A stretch of 64,000 nt of DNA, from contig NZ_LMKQ01000001.1 of the NCBI RefSeq assembly GCF_001421565.1, positions 1,859,651 through 1,923,650 on the forward strand. The letters are read 5' to 3'. Numbering within the stretch: position 1 is the first letter of the stretch; every line of letters begins with the position of its first letter. A program made the translations under genes and the position numbers. The DNA is from Agromyces sp. Leaf222. GTDB taxonomy: Bacteria > Actinomycetota > Actinomycetes > Actinomycetales > Microbacteriaceae. Shown piece after piece: positions 17,664 through 27,382 of the stretch. The notes under the pieces were generated by a model that did not search any database, was not told the origin of the DNA, and saw only the letters and a program-made list of their open reading frames with translations.

Positions 17664-18836
17664 TCAGCGGGCGGATGCCTCGGCATCCGTCCGCGAGGCG
17701 CGGTCGACGCCGCGCAGCTCCCGCGCGAGGTGGGCGACGACCGACGGGAGGTCGCCGTCGTTGGCCGCGGCGACCGCGAGCTGCCGCTGGTAGCTGCCGC
17801 CTCGGTCGAGGATGCCGCGCACGAGCTGGAGTTCCTGCGCGCAGCCGAGCCGCTCGGCCACGGGCACGAGGGTGGTGACCAGGTCGCGGAGGTCGTCGGA
17901 GACGAGACGCTCGGTGCCCGCGACATCCGTGATCACCTCGGCGTCGAGGCCGTACCGCGCGGCGCGCCACTTGTTCTCGCGCACGTACCAGGGCTGGAGC
18001 ACCGTCAGGGTCTCGCCGTCGTCGAGGCGCGTCGACATCCACTCGACGAGGCACTGCACGAGCGCGCCGATCGCGGCGAGCTCCTCTGCCGTCGAGACGC
18101 CGTCGCAGACGCGCACCTCGACCGTGCCCCACTTCGCCGACGGACGGATGTCCCAGCGCACCTCGCTGTAGTCCTCGATGACGCCGGTGCGCACGAGGTC
18201 GTCGACGTAGCGCTCGTAGGCGGCCCAGTCGGCAAGCGGGTACGGCAGGCCGGCGGTCGGCAGCTGCTGGAACATGAGCGCGCGGTTCGAGGCGTAGCCG
18301 GTGTCGACGCCCGCCCAGAACGGGCTCGAGGCCGAGAGCGCCTGCAGGTGAGGGAGGTAGGCGAGCAGGCCGTCGAGGATCGGCAGCGCCTTGGCCTGGT
18401 CTTCGATGCCGACGTGCACGTGCACGCCCCAGATCATCATGTTGCGACCCCACCAGCGCGTGCGGTCGACGAGCTTGTGGTACCTGGGCTTGTCGGTCAG
18501 GTGCTGGTCGTACCACTGGCTGAAGGGGTGCGATCCGCTGCAGATGAGCTCGTACTCGCCGAGCTCGTCGACGACCGTGCGCACCTCGTCGAGCTGACCC
18601 TGCAGGTCGGCGACCGCATCGGCGACGCGCTCGTGGACCCCGCTCACGAGTTCGACCGTGTTCGTCAGCATCTCGGCGGTGATGGTCGGATGCGTCCCGC
18701 CATCGCTTCGAGAGTGCAGCACGTCGAGCACCCGGTCGCCGACCGAGGCGAGTTCGCCGGTGGCGCGATCCACGATGGCGATCTCCCACTCGATGCCGAC
18801 GGTCGAACGGGCGGATCGGGCGAACTCGATCGGCAT
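17664..18836 (-). CDS. YbdK-type carboxylate-amine ligase (glutamate-cysteine ligase family 2)
   Basis: 390 residues from ATG at 18836, chosen by homology-like sequence and a purine-rich AAGGGGG upstream. It carries the GCS2 N-terminal pattern [18 protein letters not shown], then [45 protein letters not shown] and [19 protein letters not shown]. YbdK proteins show weak glutamate-cysteine ligase activity in vitro; actinobacteria mostly use mycothiol, so the physiological product is uncertain. It is convergent with the beta-glucosidase; the 54 bp between them show no clear terminator. Confidence 0.85.
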   Translation of the reverse strand: MPIEFARSARSTVGIEWEIAIVDRATGELASVGDRVLDVLHSRSDGGTHPTITAEMLTNTVELVSGVHERVADAVADLQGQLDEVRTVVDELGEYELICSGSHPFSQWYDQHLTDKPRYHKLVDRTRWWGRNMMIWGVHVHVGIEDQAKALPILDGLLAYLPHLQALSASSPFWAGVDTGYASNRALMFQQLPTAGLPYPLADWAAYERYVDDLVRTGVIEDYSEVRWDIRPSAKWGTVEVRVCDGVSTAEELAAIGALVQCLVEWMSTRLDDGETLTVLQPWYVRENKWRAARYGLDAEVITDVAGTERLVSDDLRDLVTTLVPVAERLGCAQELQLVRGILDRGGSYQRQLAVAAANDGDLPSVVAHLARELRGVDRASRTDAEASAR

Positions 18837-19057
18837 TCCCAGGCCCCCTTCGCACGGCGCATCGGGCACCGTCGGCCCATCATGGCATGCAGAGGTGGCG
18901 ATTATCCTTCCGGCGCGAAATCTGCAAGAATGGTCAGTCGAGTTCCGTAGCGCCCGACCCTCTATCCGGCGCGCAGAACTACTCAGAGCTTCCGCCGAGT
19001 GTGCACCCCACGCTCACGGCTGTCAGTTCGCCCAACTCACAACATTTCAGGAGAATT

Positions 19058-19471
19058 GTGGCTGTCAAGATTCGTCTCAAGCGCCTCGGCAAGATCCGTG
19101 CGCCGTACTACCGCATCGTCGTCGCCGACTCGCGCACCAAGCGCGACGGTCGCGTGATCGAGGAGATCGGCAAGTACCACCCCACCGAGAACCCCTCGTT
19201 CATCGAGGTCGACTCGGACCGCGCCCAGTACTGGCTCTCCGTCGGCGCGCAGCCGACCGAGCAGGTCGAGGCCATCCTCAAGCTCACGGGCGACTGGGGC
19301 AAGTTCAAGGGCGACAAGAACGCGGTCTCGACCGTTCAGGTTCGCGAGCCCAAGGCCGCCTTCGTCGCCGACGACAAGAAGAAGCCGGTGCTCAAGCCCA
19401 AGGCCGAGAAGCCGGCTCCGAAGGCCGAAGAGGCCGAGGTCGCAGCCGACGCGTCGACGGACGAGGCGTAA
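19058..19471 (+). CDS. rpsP: 30S ribosomal protein S16
   Basis: 137 residues from GTG at 19058 with AGGAG 4-6 bp upstream. The S16 core [25 protein letters not shown] is at the N-terminus. A roughly 50-residue Lys/Ala/Glu-rich C-terminal extension follows, common in actinobacteria. First gene of rpsP-khpA-rimM-trmD. The 221-bp upstream region holds a possible extended -10 (TGCAAGAAT around 18924-18932) and no other gene that I can see. Confidence 0.97.
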   Translation: MAVKIRLKRLGKIRAPYYRIVVADSRTKRDGRVIEEIGKYHPTENPSFIEVDSDRAQYWLSVGAQPTEQVEAILKLTGDWGKFKGDKNAVSTVQVREPKAAFVADDKKKPVLKPKAEKPAPKAEEAEVAADASTDEA

Positions 19472-19474
19472 GTC

Positions 19475-19711
19475 TTGCTCCAGTCCGCGCTCGAACACCT
19501 CGTCAAGGGGATCGTCGATCACCCTGACGAGGTGAAGGTCGTCTCCGCGTCGAGCGCACGCGGCGAGGTCCTCGAGGTTCACGTGAACCCCGAGGACCTC
19601 GGTCGCGTCATCGGCCGCGCCGGTCGCACCGCGAAGTCGCTGCGCACGCTCGTCACGGCTCTCGCCGACGGTCGCCGCGTTCGCGTCGACGTCGTCGACA
19701 CCGACGACTGA
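19475..19711 (+). CDS. khpA: KH-domain RNA-binding protein KhpA
   Basis: 78 residues from TTG, 3 bp after rpsP. A single type-II KH domain with the motif VIGRAGRTAKSLRTLV (GxxG loop GRAG) at about residues 45-60. In Gram-positives KhpA partners KhpB and binds many RNAs, affecting cell division and translation. Its position between rpsP and rimM is conserved. Confidence 0.95.
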   Translation: MLQSALEHLVKGIVDHPDEVKVVSASSARGEVLEVHVNPEDLGRVIGRAGRTAKSLRTLVTALADGRRVRVDVVDTDD

Positions 19712-19712
19712 C

Positions 19713-20327
19713 GTGTCAGACGCACCTCGAACCCAGCTGCGGGTCGGTCGCCTCACCAAGGCGCACGGCCTGAAGGGCGCGATCAAGCTCGAGCTCTACA
19801 CCGATGACCCCGAGCGACGGTTCGTTCCGGGCGCGGCGTTCTCGCTGCAGGTCCCGGCCGATTCGCCGTGGCACGGCAAGCACCTCGTGCTGCGCGAGCT
19901 GCGGTGGTACAACGGCATGCCGGTCGGATTCTTCGACGGCGTCGACGACCGCTCGGCGGCGGAGGCGCTGTTGAAGGCCATCCTCTGGGTCGAGAACGTC
20001 GACCAGGAGGAGGCCGAGCCCGACGCGTGGTACGACCACCAGCTGGTCGGCCTCGCGGTCGTGCGCGAGGGCGCGAAGGTCGGCGAGGTCGTGCGCGTCG
20101 ACCACTTCCCCGCGCAGGACCTGCTCATCGTGAAGACGGCGACAGGCGAGGTCATGGTGCCGTTCGTGCAGGCGATCGTGCCCGAGGTCGACGTCGTAGC
20201 CGGTGTCGTCACCGTCACGCCGCCCGCCGGTCTCTTCGAGGAGCTCGTCGACGACGAGCCCTCGGCGGATGCCGGGGGTGAGGCCGGTGCGTCCGGCTCC
20301 GCCTCGGCCGACGCACCCGCCGAGTAA
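19713..20327 (+). CDS. rimM: Ribosome maturation factor RimM
   Basis: 204 residues from GTG, 1 bp after khpA. N-terminal beta-barrel LRVGRLTKAHGLKGAIKLELYTDDPERRF and C-terminal PRC-barrel (DAWYDHQLVGLAVV ... TGEVMVPFVQAIVPEVD), then an Asp/Ala/Gly-rich tail. It assists 30S head assembly around S19. Translationally coupled to its neighbours. Confidence 0.96.
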   Translation: MSDAPRTQLRVGRLTKAHGLKGAIKLELYTDDPERRFVPGAAFSLQVPADSPWHGKHLVLRELRWYNGMPVGFFDGVDDRSAAEALLKAILWVENVDQEEAEPDAWYDHQLVGLAVVREGAKVGEVVRVDHFPAQDLLIVKTATGEVMVPFVQAIVPEVDVVAGVVTVTPPAGLFEELVDDEPSADAGGEAGASGSASADAPAE

Positions 20328-20336
20328 GGCGCGCAT

Positions 20337-21026
20337 ATGCGGATCGACATCGTCACGATCTTCCCCGAGTTCTTCTCGGTGCTCGATATCTCGCTGCTCG
20401 GCAAGGCCAGGCAGGCGGGCATCATCGAGGTCGTGGCGCACGATCTGCGCTCGTTCACCCACGACCGTCATCGCACGGTCGACGACACCCCGTACGGCGG
20501 CGGCGCCGGCATGGTCATGAAGCCCGAACCGTGGGGCGAGGCGATCGACTCGATCGTCGGCCCCGGTTCGTCGGAGGCCGTGCTCGTCGTGCCGTCGCCT
20601 GCGGGCGAACCGTTCACGCAGGCCGTCGCGCGCGAGCTCGCGGCCGAGTCGCACCTCGTGTTCGCCTGCGGGCGCTACGAGGGCATCGACCAGCGCGTGT
20701 CCGACCACTACGAGGGCCGCATGCGCGTGCGCCTCATCAGCCTCGGCGACTACGTGCTGAACGGCGGCGAGGTCGCCGTCATGGCCATGATCGAGGCCGC
20801 CGGCCGTCTCGTGCCCGGGGTCGTCGGCAACCCCGAGAGCCTCGTCGAGGAGTCCCACGAAGACGGCCTGCTCGAGTATCCGAGCTACACCAAGCCGTCG
20901 GTGTGGCGCGACCTCGAGGTCCCGCCCGTGCTGCTCTCGGGCAACCACGGCGCCGTCGCCGCGTGGCGCCGCGAGCAGCAGGTCGAGCGCACGCGCCGGG
21001 TGCGCCCGGAGCTCCTCGACGACTGA
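20337..21026 (+). CDS. trmD: tRNA (guanine37-N1)-methyltransferase
   Basis: 229 residues. [13 protein letters not shown] start, [13 protein letters not shown], the active-site loop [12 protein letters not shown] and the SPOUT trefoil-knot segment [22 protein letters not shown] that binds S-adenosylmethionine. It makes m1G37 and prevents +1 frameshifting. It is the last gene of its operon here; rplS, its usual downstream neighbour, is 13 kb away. Confidence 0.97.
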   Translation: MRIDIVTIFPEFFSVLDISLLGKARQAGIIEVVAHDLRSFTHDRHRTVDDTPYGGGAGMVMKPEPWGEAIDSIVGPGSSEAVLVVPSPAGEPFTQAVARELAAESHLVFACGRYEGIDQRVSDHYEGRMRVRLISLGDYVLNGGEVAVMAMIEAAGRLVPGVVGNPESLVEESHEDGLLEYPSYTKPSVWRDLEVPPVLLSGNHGAVAAWRREQQVERTRRVRPELLDD

Positions 21027-21111
21027 CCGTTCGCACCAGCGCCGGCGTCAGGTCGATCTCGTGGTCCGCCCCCCGGCTCCGATGGCCGAACGTCGCGCCG
21101 CATCGGGGTGC

Positions 21112-21176
21112 GTGAGGTCTTCTTCACGTCCCCGAAACAGACGGGGGCACGTCGCGAAACACGCCGTTTATAACGT
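21112..21176 (+). promoter_or_regulatory. GlnR-like box array and promoter of the sirohydrochlorin chelatase-like gene
   Basis: Half-sites on an 11-bp grid: GTGAG 21112, TTCAC 21123, GAAAC 21134 and GAAAC 21156 (22 bp after the previous). A TAnnnT hexamer (TAACGT, 21171-21176) begins exactly 10 bp after the last GAAAC. This is the GTnAC-n6-GAAAC pattern known for actinobacterial GlnR. The same arrangement, including spacings, is found at nirD. Confidence 0.65.
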
Positions 21177-21225
21177 CGATACCGGCGGCATCGAGCGAGA
21201 CCCCGCCGGAGAGTGCGGGTTGTCG

Positions 21226-21987
21226 ATGGCTGGGCCGAGTGGCGATGACCCCCTGTCGGGACGCGACGAGCGACCGCCGCTGAGACTGATCGCCGTCACG
21301 CACGGCTCCCCGTCGACCGCGAACCGCAAGGCCGTGATGCGCCTGGTCGACCGCGTCGCGATGGTCGAGCCCGGCATCGAGGTCGCGATCGACTTCGTCG
21401 ACGCGAAGAGCGCCGACGTCGCCGCGGCCGTCGCGGCGGCGGGCCAGACCGACGCGGTCATCGTGCCGCTGACGCTGTCGGCGGGCTACCACGTGCGCAC
21501 CGGCCTCGCGTTCGGTCTCGAGCGCATCGGCGGGGGAGTACGACTCGCGGCCGAGCTCGGCCCCGACGACCGGCTCGTCGGCATCCTCGCCGAGCGTCTC
21601 GTCGATGCCGGGCTCGAGGACGGCGACGCGGTGCTGCTCGCCGCGGCCGGGTCGAATGATCCCCGTGCCGTGCGCGAGTGCTTCGAGACGGCCCGTCGAC
21701 TCGGGCACCGCCTCGGGCGCCCCGTCACGGTCGGGTTCATCGCCTCGGCGATCCCGCGGCTGCCCGACGCGATGGAGATGATCCGCGAGGTGCATCCCGG
21801 CACCCGCATCGCCGTGGCGGCGTACGTGCTCGCCCCCGGCACCTTCTACGACGCTGCCGTCGCGATGGGTGCCGACCTCATCGCCGAGCCGCTCATCGCA
21901 CCCGGAAGGGCGGTGCCGTCGGCACTCGTCGAGGTGGTGCTCGATCGGTACGAGGCCGTCGAGTCCGAGCGGCACCACTACGCCTGA
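21226..21987 (+). CDS. Sirohydrochlorin chelatase-like protein (CbiX/SirB family)
   Basis: 253 residues from ATG at 21226; an in-frame TTG at 21220 is better spaced from GGAGAG (21208-21213) and may be the true start. It has two CbiX-like halves: LIAVTHGSPSTANRKAVMRLV with the metal-binding His, and a second half with PVTVGFIASAIPRLPDAMEMI. The family inserts Fe2+ (or Co2+) into sirohydrochlorin. With SUMT (cobA) in the same block and sirohaem-dependent NirB nearby, ferrochelation for sirohaem is the likely role. Preceded by a GlnR-like promoter. Confidence 0.82.
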   Translation: MAGPSGDDPLSGRDERPPLRLIAVTHGSPSTANRKAVMRLVDRVAMVEPGIEVAIDFVDAKSADVAAAVAAAGQTDAVIVPLTLSAGYHVRTGLAFGLERIGGGVRLAAELGPDDRLVGILAERLVDAGLEDGDAVLLAAAGSNDPRAVRECFETARRLGHRLGRPVTVGFIASAIPRLPDAMEMIREVHPGTRIAVAAYVLAPGTFYDAAVAMGADLIAEPLIAPGRAVPSALVEVVLDRYEAVESERHHYA

Positions 21988-21995
21988 CCCCCTGA

Positions 21996-22013
21996 CCCCG
22001 CGGCGACGCGGGG
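21996..22013. terminator. Short GC hairpin between convergent genes
   Basis: CCCCGCG-GCGA-CGCGGGG: a 7-bp stem with a 4-nt loop in the 45-bp gap between the chelatase gene and the convergent FAD reductase. There is no U-tract, so it is only a possible terminator. Confidence 0.35.
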
Positions 22014-22032
22014 GCGCGGCGCGCGGGGCGGA

Positions 22033-23640
22033 TCAGACCGCGAGCGTCGGCGTGCCGTCGGCGTCGGCGACCCGTGCCAGCACCTCGGCGATGCGGCCGC
22101 GGCAGCCGCCGCAGCCGGTGCCGGCGCGGGTGTCGCGGCTGACGCACTCGACGGTCGTGTTGCCGCAGGCCGCGGATTCCTCGATGCGGCCGACCGTGAC
22201 GGCGTTGCACCAGCAGACGGTGGTCGCAGGGGCGAACGCGTCGGCGTCGGCTGCGGGATCGTAGTCGGGGCCGTCGAAGCGCAGCAGCAGCGACCGGTCG
22301 GCGGGCAGCTCGCCGCCCCGCTCGAACAGCAGGGTGAGCTCGGCGGCCGTGCGCGGCATCCCGACGCTCACGAAGCCCGTCAGCACGCCCTCCTCGGTGA
22401 CCATCTTCACGTAGCGGAGGTGCTCGGGGTCGGCCCACTGCGCGATGCGCCGCCGAGGGTGCAGGCCGTCGTCGTCCCACGGGTCGCCTGAGATGTCGCC
22501 GACGGCGACGACGTCGATGTGCTCGGCCTTCAGCATGACGAGCGCATCCCGCTCGACGGGCGTCACGATGTCGTGCTCGCGGCGTTCGGCCTCGGCGAGG
22601 AACGACCCGGCGAGCCACGCGGCCTGACGCCAGCCGGGCCCGATGAGCCCCGAGGGCGCGCCGGGGAGCGTGCGCTGGCCGGCCAGCTCGTCGGTGCGCT
22701 CGACGACCTGCGCGCAGTCGCCGATCGCGAAGATCGACGAGTCGGTCCAGGAGGCGAGGTTCGGGTGCACGACGATGCCCGCGGCGGTGCGGAGCCCGGC
22801 GAGCACGGCGAGCTCGGTGCGGGCGCTGACTCCGCACGAGAGCACGAGCAGGTCGCCTCGCAACTGCTTGCCGTCGGCGGTCACGAGCATGTCGAAGCGG
22901 CGCACGCCGTCGTCGTCGGTGCGGAAGGCGACCGCCTCTGCGCGGCTGTGCGCGATCACCTGGATGCCGGTGCGCCGCAGCGCCGCTCGCAGCACCTGGC
23001 CTCCGCCGCGGTCGAGGTTGCGCGGCATGGGGTGCGGTCCGTGGTGCACGACGCACACCTGGGCGCCGGCGTGCGCAGCCGCCAGCGCGAGCTCGAGGCC
23101 GAGCACCCCGGCACCGAGCACGATGATGCGCCGCCGCCCGCGCACGGCCTCGAGCACGCGTTCGGCGTCGGCGAGGTCTCGGAGGGCGGTGATGCCCGTG
23201 GGGAGCTCGTCGTCACGGGCGACCAGCTGCCGCCCGTACTTCTCGAGCGAGGCGAGGTCGCGGCGGTGGCGCTCGACGCCGTCGAGGGTCGGCACGTTCG
23301 CGCGGGCGCCGGTGGCCAGCACGAGCCGGTCGTACGGCAGGGTCTCGCCCGTGTCGAGGCGCACCGAGCGGGCCTGGCGGTCGACGGCCGTCACGGCGAC
23401 GCCGAGCAGCACGCGGGCGCCGGCCTCCTCGGCGGTCAGGCGGTCGCCGACGAGCATGGTCTCGAGGTCGGCGTTGCCGACGGCGTACTCGGCGACGAGC
23501 ACCCGGTTGTAGGCCTCGACGTCCTCACCGGCGATCACCGTGAGTTCGACATCGCCGCGCAGCACGCCGGGGAGGAGTTCCTCGACGAACCGGGCGCCGA
23601 CCGGACCGTAGCCGACGAGGACGATCTTGAGCGGGCTCAT
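22033..23640 (-). CDS. FAD/NAD(P)-dependent reductase with C-terminal [2Fe-2S] domain (nitrate reductase electron-transfer partner)
   Basis: 535 residues from ATG at 23640, overlapping the nitrate reductase stop (ATGA). It begins LKIVLVGYGPVGARFVEELL (FAD Rossmann), has the NAD(P)-binding segment IIVLGAGVLGLELALAAAHAGA around residue 180, and ends with a BFD-like [2Fe-2S] domain: VCWCNAVTVG then GTGCGGCRGR (four Cys). The layout equals the N-terminal half of NirB and resembles NasB-type NADH:nitrate reductase subunits. It most likely passes electrons from NAD(P)H to the molybdenum subunit encoded just upstream. Confidence 0.85.
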   Translation of the reverse strand: MSPLKIVLVGYGPVGARFVEELLPGVLRGDVELTVIAGEDVEAYNRVLVAEYAVGNADLETMLVGDRLTAEEAGARVLLGVAVTAVDRQARSVRLDTGETLPYDRLVLATGARANVPTLDGVERHRRDLASLEKYGRQLVARDDELPTGITALRDLADAERVLEAVRGRRRIIVLGAGVLGLELALAAAHAGAQVCVVHHGPHPMPRNLDRGGGQVLRAALRRTGIQVIAHSRAEAVAFRTDDDGVRRFDMLVTADGKQLRGDLLVLSCGVSARTELAVLAGLRTAAGIVVHPNLASWTDSSIFAIGDCAQVVERTDELAGQRTLPGAPSGLIGPGWRQAAWLAGSFLAEAERREHDIVTPVERDALVMLKAEHIDVVAVGDISGDPWDDDGLHPRRRIAQWADPEHLRYVKMVTEEGVLTGFVSVGMPRTAAELTLLFERGGELPADRSLLLRFDGPDYDPAADADAFAPATTVCWCNAVTVGRIEESAACGNTTVECVSRDTRAGTGCGGCRGRIAEVLARVADADGTPTLAV

Positions 23641-25814
23641 GCGAGGACTCCGGTCTCTTCGGCACGGCGGATCGACGCGGCATCCGCGATGCTGCGCATG
23701 CGCACGACGTTCGTCTTGAACTCGGGCATCGACGAGATCGGGTCGACCGCGTCGGAGGTGAGGAGGTTCGCGGCCTGGTCGTCGCCGTAATGGAACGGCA
23801 GGAACACCGCATCGGGTCGGATGTCGGGGGTGTGCCTCGCCCGGCACCGCACGACGCCGCGGTGGTTGGAGATCTCGACCTCGTCGCCGTCGCCGATGCC
23901 CAGGCGCTCGGCGGTCGCCGGGTGGATCGAGGCGAGCGCCTCGGGCTGCGATGCCAGCAGTTCGGGCACGCGACGGGTCTGCGCACCGCTCTGGTAGTGC
24001 TCGAGGAGGCGCCCGGTGACGAGCGTGATCTCGTCGGTCCCCGGAGTGGGCGCGGGCCTGGCCGACTCGCGCACGGTCACGGGCACGAGACGTGCGAGGC
24101 CGTCGGCATGGGCGAACCGGTCGGCGAACAGGCGCGGCGTGCCACCGCTGTCGCGCGGGAACGGCCAGTACGCGGCATCCCCGCGATCGAGCATCGCGTA
24201 GTCGATGCCGGAGTAGTCGGCGAGGCCGCCCTCGGAGGCCAGGCGCAGCTCCTCGAACACCTGCTCGGGATCGGTGTCGAACGCGGCCGTGCAGCCGAGG
24301 CGCTCGGCGAGCTCGTGCAGGATCCACAGCTCGTCGCGCACCCCGGCGGGAGGCGTCACGGCGCGACGGCGACGGATGACGCGGCCCTCGAGCGACGTCA
24401 TCGTGCCTTCCTCCTCGGCCCACTGCGTGATGGGCAGCACGACGTCGGCGAGCGCGGCGGTCTCGGAGAGGAAGAAGTCGCAGACCACGAGGAGGTCGAG
24501 CCGGCCGAGCCCCTCGCGCACCTCGCGCACGTTGGGGGAGGAGACGACGAGGTTCGAGCCGTGCACCATGAGGGCGCGCACACCGCCGTCGACGCCGAGC
24601 AGCTTCAGCAGCTCGATCGCGGGCACGCCGGGGCCGGGCAGGTCGGCCGGGTCGACGCCCCACACGCCCGCCACGTGCGCACGTGCCTCGGGGTCGACGA
24701 TCTTGCGGTATCCGGGCAACTGGTCGCACTTCTGTCCGTGTTCGCGCCCGCCCTGGCCGTTGCCCTGGCCGGTGAGGGTGCCGTAGCCGCTGCCCGCCCG
24801 ACCGGGGAGGCCGAGCAGCAACGCCAGGTTGATCGCGGCGGTCGCGGTGTCGGTGCCGTCGACGTGCTGCTCGACGCCGCGCCCGGTGAGGAGGTACGTG
24901 GTGCCGCCGGCGGCGAGCCTCCGGGCCAGCCGCCTGATCGTGAGCGCCGCGACGCCGGTCACCGACTGCACGCGCTCGGGCCACCAGGCTGCGACGCTGC
25001 GACGCACCCGGTCGAACCCGACCGTGCGGGACTCGACGTAGTCGACGTCGACGAGGCGCTCGGCGATCACGACGTGGATGAGCCCGAGCAGCAGCGGCAG
25101 GTCGGTGCCGGGAGCCGGCTGCAGGTGCAGACCCTTGCCGTCGTCGGTCAGGCGCGCGGTCGCCGTGCGTCGGGGGTCGACCACGACGAGGCCGCCGGCG
25201 GCCTGCGCGCCGGCGAGGTGGCCGATGAACGGGGGCATGGTCTCGGCGACGTTCGTGCCGAGCAGCAGGATCGTCTCGGCACCGTCGAGGTCCTCGAGCG
25301 GGAACGGCAGCCCGCGGTCGACGCCGAACGCCCGGTTGCCCGCTGCGGCCGCCGACGACATGCAGTACCGGCCGTTGTAGTCGATGCGGCTCGTGCCGAG
25401 GGCGAGCCGCGCGAACTTGCCGAGCAGGTACGACTTCTCGTTCGTGAGGCCGCCGCCGCCGAACACGCCGACCGCGTCGGCTCCGTACTCCGAGCGGATG
25501 CCGCGCAGCGACGTCGCGATCAGGTCGAGCGCCTCATCCCACGACGCCTCGTGCAGTGCGCCGTCGGCGCCCCGCACGAGCGGGGCGCCGAGACGCGAGG
25601 GCGATCGCAGGAGTTCCGCCGAGGTCCACCCCTTCTTGCACAGGCCGCCCCGGTTCGTCGGGAAGTCGCGGCCCTCGACCGTGACCGGCGCCGAGTGCAC
25701 GTGGGCATCGGGCGCCGCGTTCGCCGCGGCATCCGTCGTGCCGGTCGTCGGGGTGAGGGTCATCGCGCACTGCAGGGCGCAGTACGGGCAGTGCGTGTCG
25801 GCGGGGTGGGTCAA
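23637..25814 (-). CDS. nasC: Assimilatory nitrate reductase, molybdopterin subunit
   Basis: 725 residues. N-terminal [4Fe-4S] ligands C9, C12, C16 (HCPYCALQC) and a fourth Cys in GGLCKKGWTS. Mo-bisMGD domains follow: GVFGGGGLTNEKSYLLGKFAR, YCMSSAAAAGNRAFG, LLLGTNVAETMPPF and the C-terminal molydopterin dinucleotide domain (TLVTGRLLEHYQSGAQTRRVPEL). No C-terminal [2Fe-2S] domain is fused; that function is in the next gene. It reduces nitrate to nitrite in the cytoplasm. It starts 11 bp after the narK stop, in one operon narK-nasC-reductase. Confidence 0.9.
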   Translation of the reverse strand: MTHPADTHCPYCALQCAMTLTPTTGTTDAAANAAPDAHVHSAPVTVEGRDFPTNRGGLCKKGWTSAELLRSPSRLGAPLVRGADGALHEASWDEALDLIATSLRGIRSEYGADAVGVFGGGGLTNEKSYLLGKFARLALGTSRIDYNGRYCMSSAAAAGNRAFGVDRGLPFPLEDLDGAETILLLGTNVAETMPPFIGHLAGAQAAGGLVVVDPRRTATARLTDDGKGLHLQPAPGTDLPLLLGLIHVVIAERLVDVDYVESRTVGFDRVRRSVAAWWPERVQSVTGVAALTIRRLARRLAAGGTTYLLTGRGVEQHVDGTDTATAAINLALLLGLPGRAGSGYGTLTGQGNGQGGREHGQKCDQLPGYRKIVDPEARAHVAGVWGVDPADLPGPGVPAIELLKLLGVDGGVRALMVHGSNLVVSSPNVREVREGLGRLDLLVVCDFFLSETAALADVVLPITQWAEEEGTMTSLEGRVIRRRRAVTPPAGVRDELWILHELAERLGCTAAFDTDPEQVFEELRLASEGGLADYSGIDYAMLDRGDAAYWPFPRDSGGTPRLFADRFAHADGLARLVPVTVRESARPAPTPGTDEITLVTGRLLEHYQSGAQTRRVPELLASQPEALASIHPATAERLGIGDGDEVEISNHRGVVRCRARHTPDIRPDAVFLPFHYGDDQAANLLTSDAVDPISSMPEFKTNVVRMRSIADAASIRRAEETGVLA

Positions 25815-25825
25815 TGGGGCTCGAT

Positions 25826-27244
25826 TCAGATCTTGTGGGCGCTGAGGCGGCCGGAGCGCACGTACACGGCCCAGGTGAGCACGAGGAGCACGACGTAGGC
25901 CGCGATGAAGCCGGCGAACGCGGCACCGTATCCGCCGGTCGACTGGAACGAGAGGTTCAGCGCCTGCGGAATGAGGAACCCGCCGTAGGCGCCGATCGCG
26001 GAGATCAGGCCGAGGGCCGCCGCGGCCTTCCGCTGCGTCGACACGTCACCGGTGCCGCCGCCGCGGACGGCGAACACGACGGGCACCATGCGGTACGTCG
26101 AGCCGTTGCCGATGCCGGCCGAGGCGAAGAGCAGCAGGAACAGGCCGAGGAACAGCCAGAAGTTGCCGAGCGGGAGCGTCGCGAGCACGGCGATCGTGAC
26201 GAGGGCCATCGAGGCGAAGGCGCACATCGTGATGCGGGCACCGCCGAAGCGGTCGGAGAGGCGCCCGCCGTACGGGCGGGCGAGCGAGCCGACGAGCGCA
26301 CCGAGGAAGGCGAGCGGCACCGCGGCCCCGCCGATGGCGATCGCCGAGAACTCCGGGAACTGGTCGGCGATGAGCTTCGGGAACACGCTCGCGAAGCCGA
26401 TGAACGAGCCGAACGTGCCGATGTAGAGCAGCGACAGCAGCCAGAGGTGCGGCTCCTTCAGCGCTGCGGCCGATCCGCTGAAGTCCGCCTTCGCGTTCGA
26501 GAGGTTGTTCATGTACCGGGCGGCGCCGAGCATCGCGACGAGGATCAACGGGATCCAGATCCACCCGGCGACCGGCAGGTTGAGGGTGGCGCCGGCGCCG
26601 ATGGTGATCGCGATCGGCACGACGAACTGCGCGACCGCGGCGCCGAGGTTTCCGCCGGCCGCGTTCAGGCCGAGGGCCCAGCCCTTCTCGCGCTGGGGGT
26701 AGAAGAAGGTGATGTTCGACATCGAGCTGGCGAAGTTGCCGCCGCCGAAGCCTGCGAGCGCGGCGGCGCCGAGCAGCACCGGGAACGGCGTCTCGGGGTT
26801 CGACACGCACACGACCATCGCGATCGTCGGCGCGAGCAGCAGCGCGGCCGAGATGATGGTCCAGTTGCGGCCGCCGAACTTGGGCACGAGGAACGAGTAC
26901 GGGATCCGCAGGGTCGCGCCGACCAGGCTCGGAATCGAGATGAGCCAGAAGATCTCGCCGGTGGTCAGGTCGAAGCCGGCGGCGGGGAGCGCGACGGCGA
27001 CGACGCTCCAGAGCTGCCAGACCACGAACCCGAGGAATTCGGCGAAGATCGACCAGTTGAGGTTGCGCCGCGCGATCGAGCGCCCCTGCGACTCCCACTG
27101 ATCGGTGTTCTCGGGGTCCCAGCCGTCGATCCACCGGCCTGGCCGGGTCGTCAGCTCGGGGGCCGTCGTCGCCGTCGTGGTCGCGGACGTCGCCGTCGCG
27201 GATGTCGCGGCGACCGGGGGAGCGGTGCTCGTCGTCTGGGTCAT
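25826..27244 (-). CDS. narK: Nitrate/nitrite transporter NarK (NNP family MFS)
   Basis: 472 residues from ATG at 27244, chosen over an ATG 24 bp upstream because GGAGG lies 5 bp before it. After a roughly 35-residue Ala/Thr-rich N-terminus come twelve predicted hydrophobic helices. Family motifs seen: FAEFLGFVVWQLWSVV (helix 1), GAAALAGFGGGNFASSMSNITFFYPQREKGWALGLNAAGGNLG (NNP signature, in helices 4-5) and GSLARPYGGRLSDRFGG. It imports nitrate (and possibly exports nitrite). First gene of its operon, behind the GlnR-like/dyad promoter at 27289-27376. Confidence 0.93.
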   Translation of the reverse strand: MTQTTSTAPPVAATSATATSATTTATTAPELTTRPGRWIDGWDPENTDQWESQGRSIARRNLNWSIFAEFLGFVVWQLWSVVAVALPAAGFDLTTGEIFWLISIPSLVGATLRIPYSFLVPKFGGRNWTIISAALLLAPTIAMVVCVSNPETPFPVLLGAAALAGFGGGNFASSMSNITFFYPQREKGWALGLNAAGGNLGAAVAQFVVPIAITIGAGATLNLPVAGWIWIPLILVAMLGAARYMNNLSNAKADFSGSAAALKEPHLWLLSLLYIGTFGSFIGFASVFPKLIADQFPEFSAIAIGGAAVPLAFLGALVGSLARPYGGRLSDRFGGARITMCAFASMALVTIAVLATLPLGNFWLFLGLFLLLFASAGIGNGSTYRMVPVVFAVRGGGTGDVSTQRKAAAALGLISAIGAYGGFLIPQALNLSFQSTGGYGAAFAGFIAAYVVLLVLTWAVYVRSGRLSAHKI

Positions 27245-27288
27245 GGGTGCCTCCGAGGTGTGGATCACGTGGTGGAGCCTTCGACTCG

Positions 27289-27331
27289 AAGCTATTGAGG
27301 TCGTGTTTCCGCGGATCGGCCCGGTCGTAAA
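27289..27331 (-). promoter_or_regulatory. GlnR-like box and promoter of the narK operon
   Basis: Reading the minus strand: TTTAC (27331-27327), six bases, a degenerate GCCGA, six bases, GAAAC (27309-27305), exactly 10 bp, then TAGCTT (27294-27289, TAnnnT). Period 11 bp throughout. The box ends 61 bp before the narK ATG. The middle half-site is weak compared with the nirB box. Confidence 0.6.
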
Positions 27332-27347
27332 CCCTGCGTCTCCACCT

Positions 27348-27376
27348 CCTCACCCAGGCGAGGGCCCGGTGTGAGG
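27348..27376. promoter_or_regulatory. Dyad CCTCACC-N13-GGTGTGAGG upstream of narK
   Basis: This 29-bp interrupted inverted repeat lies between the end of the HemD/winged-helix gene and the narK GlnR-like box, separated from the latter by 16 bp. An identical arrangement with the same N13 and 16-bp spacings occurs at 32026-32054. Candidate site for the NnaR-like regulator encoded next door (inference). Confidence 0.6.
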
Positions 27377-27382
27377 CGGACG